In this document: positions 61,548-64,000 of the stretch, one piece after another
Position numbering within the stretch: the first letter of the stretch is position 1
How the letters are laid out: the number at the start of each line of letters is the position of its first letter
NCBI GenBank assembly: GCA_963920665.1
Contig: OY987270.1
Span: 11,744,019-11,808,018 of the forward strand
Direction: 5' to 3'
Length of the DNA: 64,000 nt
Source: Straminergon stramineum
Taxonomy: Eukaryota > Streptophyta > Bryopsida > Hypnales > Calliergonaceae
Notes under the pieces: model-generated
Told to the model about the DNA's origin: nothing
Databases searched by the model: none
The model's input: only the letters and a program-made list of their open reading frames with translations
Made by a program: the position numbers and the translations under genes

Positions 61548-64000
61548 TCACCGCTGATTTTCTGGTAACTTAAGGGTGAGCTCACGAACAGTCGCAACAA
61601 TACGTGAGAACTCAAAAAACATAGTAGAATGCTCACCGTCAAGTCCTATGCGCGTGTGACGGTTGTTCCCAGTGAAGTTGTTGCATGGGCTCCCACCAAC
61701 AATGAAATCAAAGCCACGATACTTGTCTACAAGATTGCTTAGGACATCTCTTGTCAGTTGTCTGACATCATGATAGTCCAGGTCAAGATAGCCTTTTTGA
61801 TTCGTTAAAGCCCACCAGGTTTGCAAACAACGGCGCGCTCCTTCTTCAATCTCGACGCTCACCACTACGTTCAGATTGATCCCAACCTTGTGAAGAGCTA
61901 CTTCAGCTCCTCCAATCCCTGAAAACAGGGACAATACCTTAATCCCCTTGGGATATAAGGGCTTCAAAACAGAAAAGTGATAAGCCACTGTGAACACAGA
62001 AAAGCTGTTTCCTAATGCTTTGTATCGTGCTGTATGGCTGAAGCAGTGCCTGGAGTGATCTTTATCGAACCCCAGCATTGCCTGCATCATCCACAACCAA
62101 AATATCAGTTTCAAGTGGCACCTCTCAACCTCTCAGAGTTAAAACAGGTTGACCTGAAACAGATTTTAAAAGCCATATTTAGACCTGAGCCCTGAAACAA
62201 ATTTCCTCCATTTATAAGATATCAAGGTCAAATTCAGAATCACTCTTTCACACTGAATTTCATTCTAATTATTACAACTAACGCCACATTTTCCCAAATC
62301 ACAAATATGAGGTAGTCGTGTATAATTAGTCCTCGAGACATTCGAAAATATGTTACAAGTACTAGCTACATCAAGATACAAAACAGGGTGCAGACCACAG
62401 TAATGCACAGAAATTGTGGTTTTTACCTCAATCTCAGCTGCCTCGACAGGACTGGGGATGTTTGGGGAAGTCCACACAAGGTTCAACTTGCAGCACCATT
62501 TCAGATAATTCTTCTGCTCCTCAATGCTAAGCTGCAATTTCTGAGTCCTATGACAAGTATCGCGATTATCACCATATAAATTTTTGATCGTCATGGTGGC
62601 TATTCAAGAAGCATACCCAAACAGAGCAGTCAAAGGTAGAAGTGATATCGATCCCTACACCAGCCTCCGATTGTAAACAATTTCACTATAAACAACCATT
62701 ATCAAAAGGAATCAGGTGTTGTTTTTGAATAATCTTCAGAAGCAGCATGAACAATGTCGGCGATCATATTTAAATAACATGCACCTAGCACTCATCCAAA
62801 CAATGCATAAGACAGATCTATAAACACATCAAAAGGAAGTACCCGGTTCCATCAACAATGCCGAGCCGCTTTGATAAAAACTCCGATGCTCTCACTGTGT
62901 TGATGCAGTTTAATTTCGTCCGCTTGTCCCACTCTGGCCAAAACGGCTTTGTTTGTGGCATGAGATCCATGATGGTCATCGGAGGATCTTTGATAAGCTT
63001 CTTCCTTCCTTCTATAGGGAGGTTGTGGATGTATCCCCGAGATCGCCGGCATGCTGAGAAGTGCATGGCATCTACGAACTCAGCCTCAATGTCAAACAGA
63101 TGCATTTGAATTCTCTTCCACTCGCCCACTGGCATCCCTGCTACATTCTCAAAATAGAAGAAGGGAGCTCCTTTCACATCTTCTTTCAAATACCGTTGCT
63201 TCAAAATTGGATGGCCAGGAAGTCCAAACCCAATAGCTCCTCGTTGCTTGTTAATTTCAGATAAGGCTGCAGTTACTGTAGCTTTAGCCCTGGCATTCCA
63301 ACCACATTAAATGTTAGCTAGTGAACCCAAGTTAACATAAATGATAATCCAACACAACCCTTAAAAAAACAGCAACCTCACGCAAAAAACTTACTTAGAT
63401 GTACTTGTTGGCTTTTTCAATCGACCACAACTGACAGCTCCCTTCAGGCGCCCAGGCCAGCCACTGTGAGCTGGTTCTTTACCCCTCTCGTCAAGTTTTC
63501 GTTTACCGCTCTTCCCCACTCCTTCCTGGTTCCAACATGAAGGATCACGGGAAAGCCCTTCTTCTCCCCAATCCAAAAACTCCTCTTCTTCAGTGTCACT
63601 GTCGTCGGAATCGGGAAGATTGCTTTTCCCTCCAAACGGATCTTCCTGCATATCGTGAAATGAGCACCGTCAGAGCAGTACTAACACTAGGAACGTTTCG
63701 GAAGACTCAACATTCAACAGAGAAATGACTAAAATTGAGGTATTGGTGCAATTACATTCACAATATGATTACATACCTGAAGTAGGTCTTCCATATGAGC
63801 AGCAAGAAAATCAACCACGTCAATAATTTGCTCTTGAGAAGCATTCCACAAGGGGGTCTCTGCAACCCTCAACAAGAAAATATCAGAAACGCTACAAGTG
63901 CTTGCGAATTTTCTAAAACAGCGTCAAGTGCAAGCAAGCAAAACGCATTGAAATAACATTTTCAAGGTTTCATTAAAGAAGCAAAATGAAGATGCCAAAG
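61548..64000 (-). CDS. DRM-type (domains rearranged) DNA cytosine-5 methyltransferase, 3' part
   Basis: Five exons are in the window, all in phase: 63777-63859, 63395-63645, 62843-63289, 62427-62547, 61548-62081 (stop TGA). The 5' end, with any further UBA domains, lies beyond 64000. The first visible exon (ASQEQIIDVVDFLAAHMEDL) resembles the end of a UBA-like helix bundle. The second is acidic then basic. The catalytic half shows the circularly permuted order that defines DRMs: motif VI-type FFYFENVAG and RGYIHNLP, PFWPEWDKRTKLNCI and WCCKLNLVW come first. Then RYKALGNSFSVFTVAYHFSV, motif I SLFSGIGGAEVAL and motif IV GGSPCNN with the catalytic Cys follow. DRMs are known to carry out RNA-directed de novo cytosine methylation in the nucleus. 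The C-terminus extends a little past the motif IV/V region and ends LKLPENQR. Confidence 0.95.

Overview
The window reads as nuclear DNA of a land plant. Multi-exon genes with GT-AG introns sit as moderately GC-rich islands in AT-rich intergenic DNA full of decayed DNA transposons. The protein set fits a plant: mitochondrial pyruvate dehydrogenase E1-beta, the molybdenum-cofactor enzyme CNX3/MoaC, the ARL2-type GTPase TITAN5, the HIT-finger DEAD-box helicase RH41, a DRM-type cytosine methyltransferase and a plant NUMOD3 protein. AT-rich deserts and compact genes would suit a bryophyte or other early-diverging plant, but the species cannot be fixed from the sequence. Exon models were built by eye from conserved peptides, splice sites and reading-phase continuity. 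Where every junction keeps phase, the model is strong.

Layout. On the minus strand, 1-3870 holds the 5' part of a TBC1D15-like Rab-GTPase-activating protein. Its presumed TBC domain lies beyond the left edge, and it carries an in-frame duplicated exon module. Next on the minus strand, 5258-8478 encodes a 254-residue secreted or membrane-anchored C2H2/Cys-rich protein. After a 7 kb AT-rich desert comes PDH E1-beta (plus, 15814-20312, 14 exons). CNX3/MoaC (plus, 23837-25006, 2 exons) stands as an isolated GC-rich island. The NUMOD3 gene (plus, 30576-34813, 7 exons) follows.

From 36.6 to 42.4 kb lies a nest of elements with TTAACCCCTAAATG-like terminal inverted repeats. A broken, intron-containing copy of ribosomal protein uL14 (minus, 42724-43575) follows. 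ARL2/TITAN5 (minus, 45112-46680) and RH41 (plus, 47276-49578) are divergent and share a 595 bp intergenic region.

From 49.9 to 58 kb there is repeat DNA: a four-copy tandem array abutting a dead Tc1/mariner transposase, a TA-flanked MITE, a 300 bp palindrome and short tandem repeats. The right end is minus strand: a probable unidentified gene (about 58191-61213) and the 3' part of a DRM-type methyltransferase (61548 to beyond 64000).

The genes are not an operon or pathway; they are independent housekeeping and regulatory loci. The least explained items are the unidentified 58-61 kb gene, the TTAACC inverted-repeat family, the tandem array tied to the Tc1 tail and the duplicated RabGAP module.
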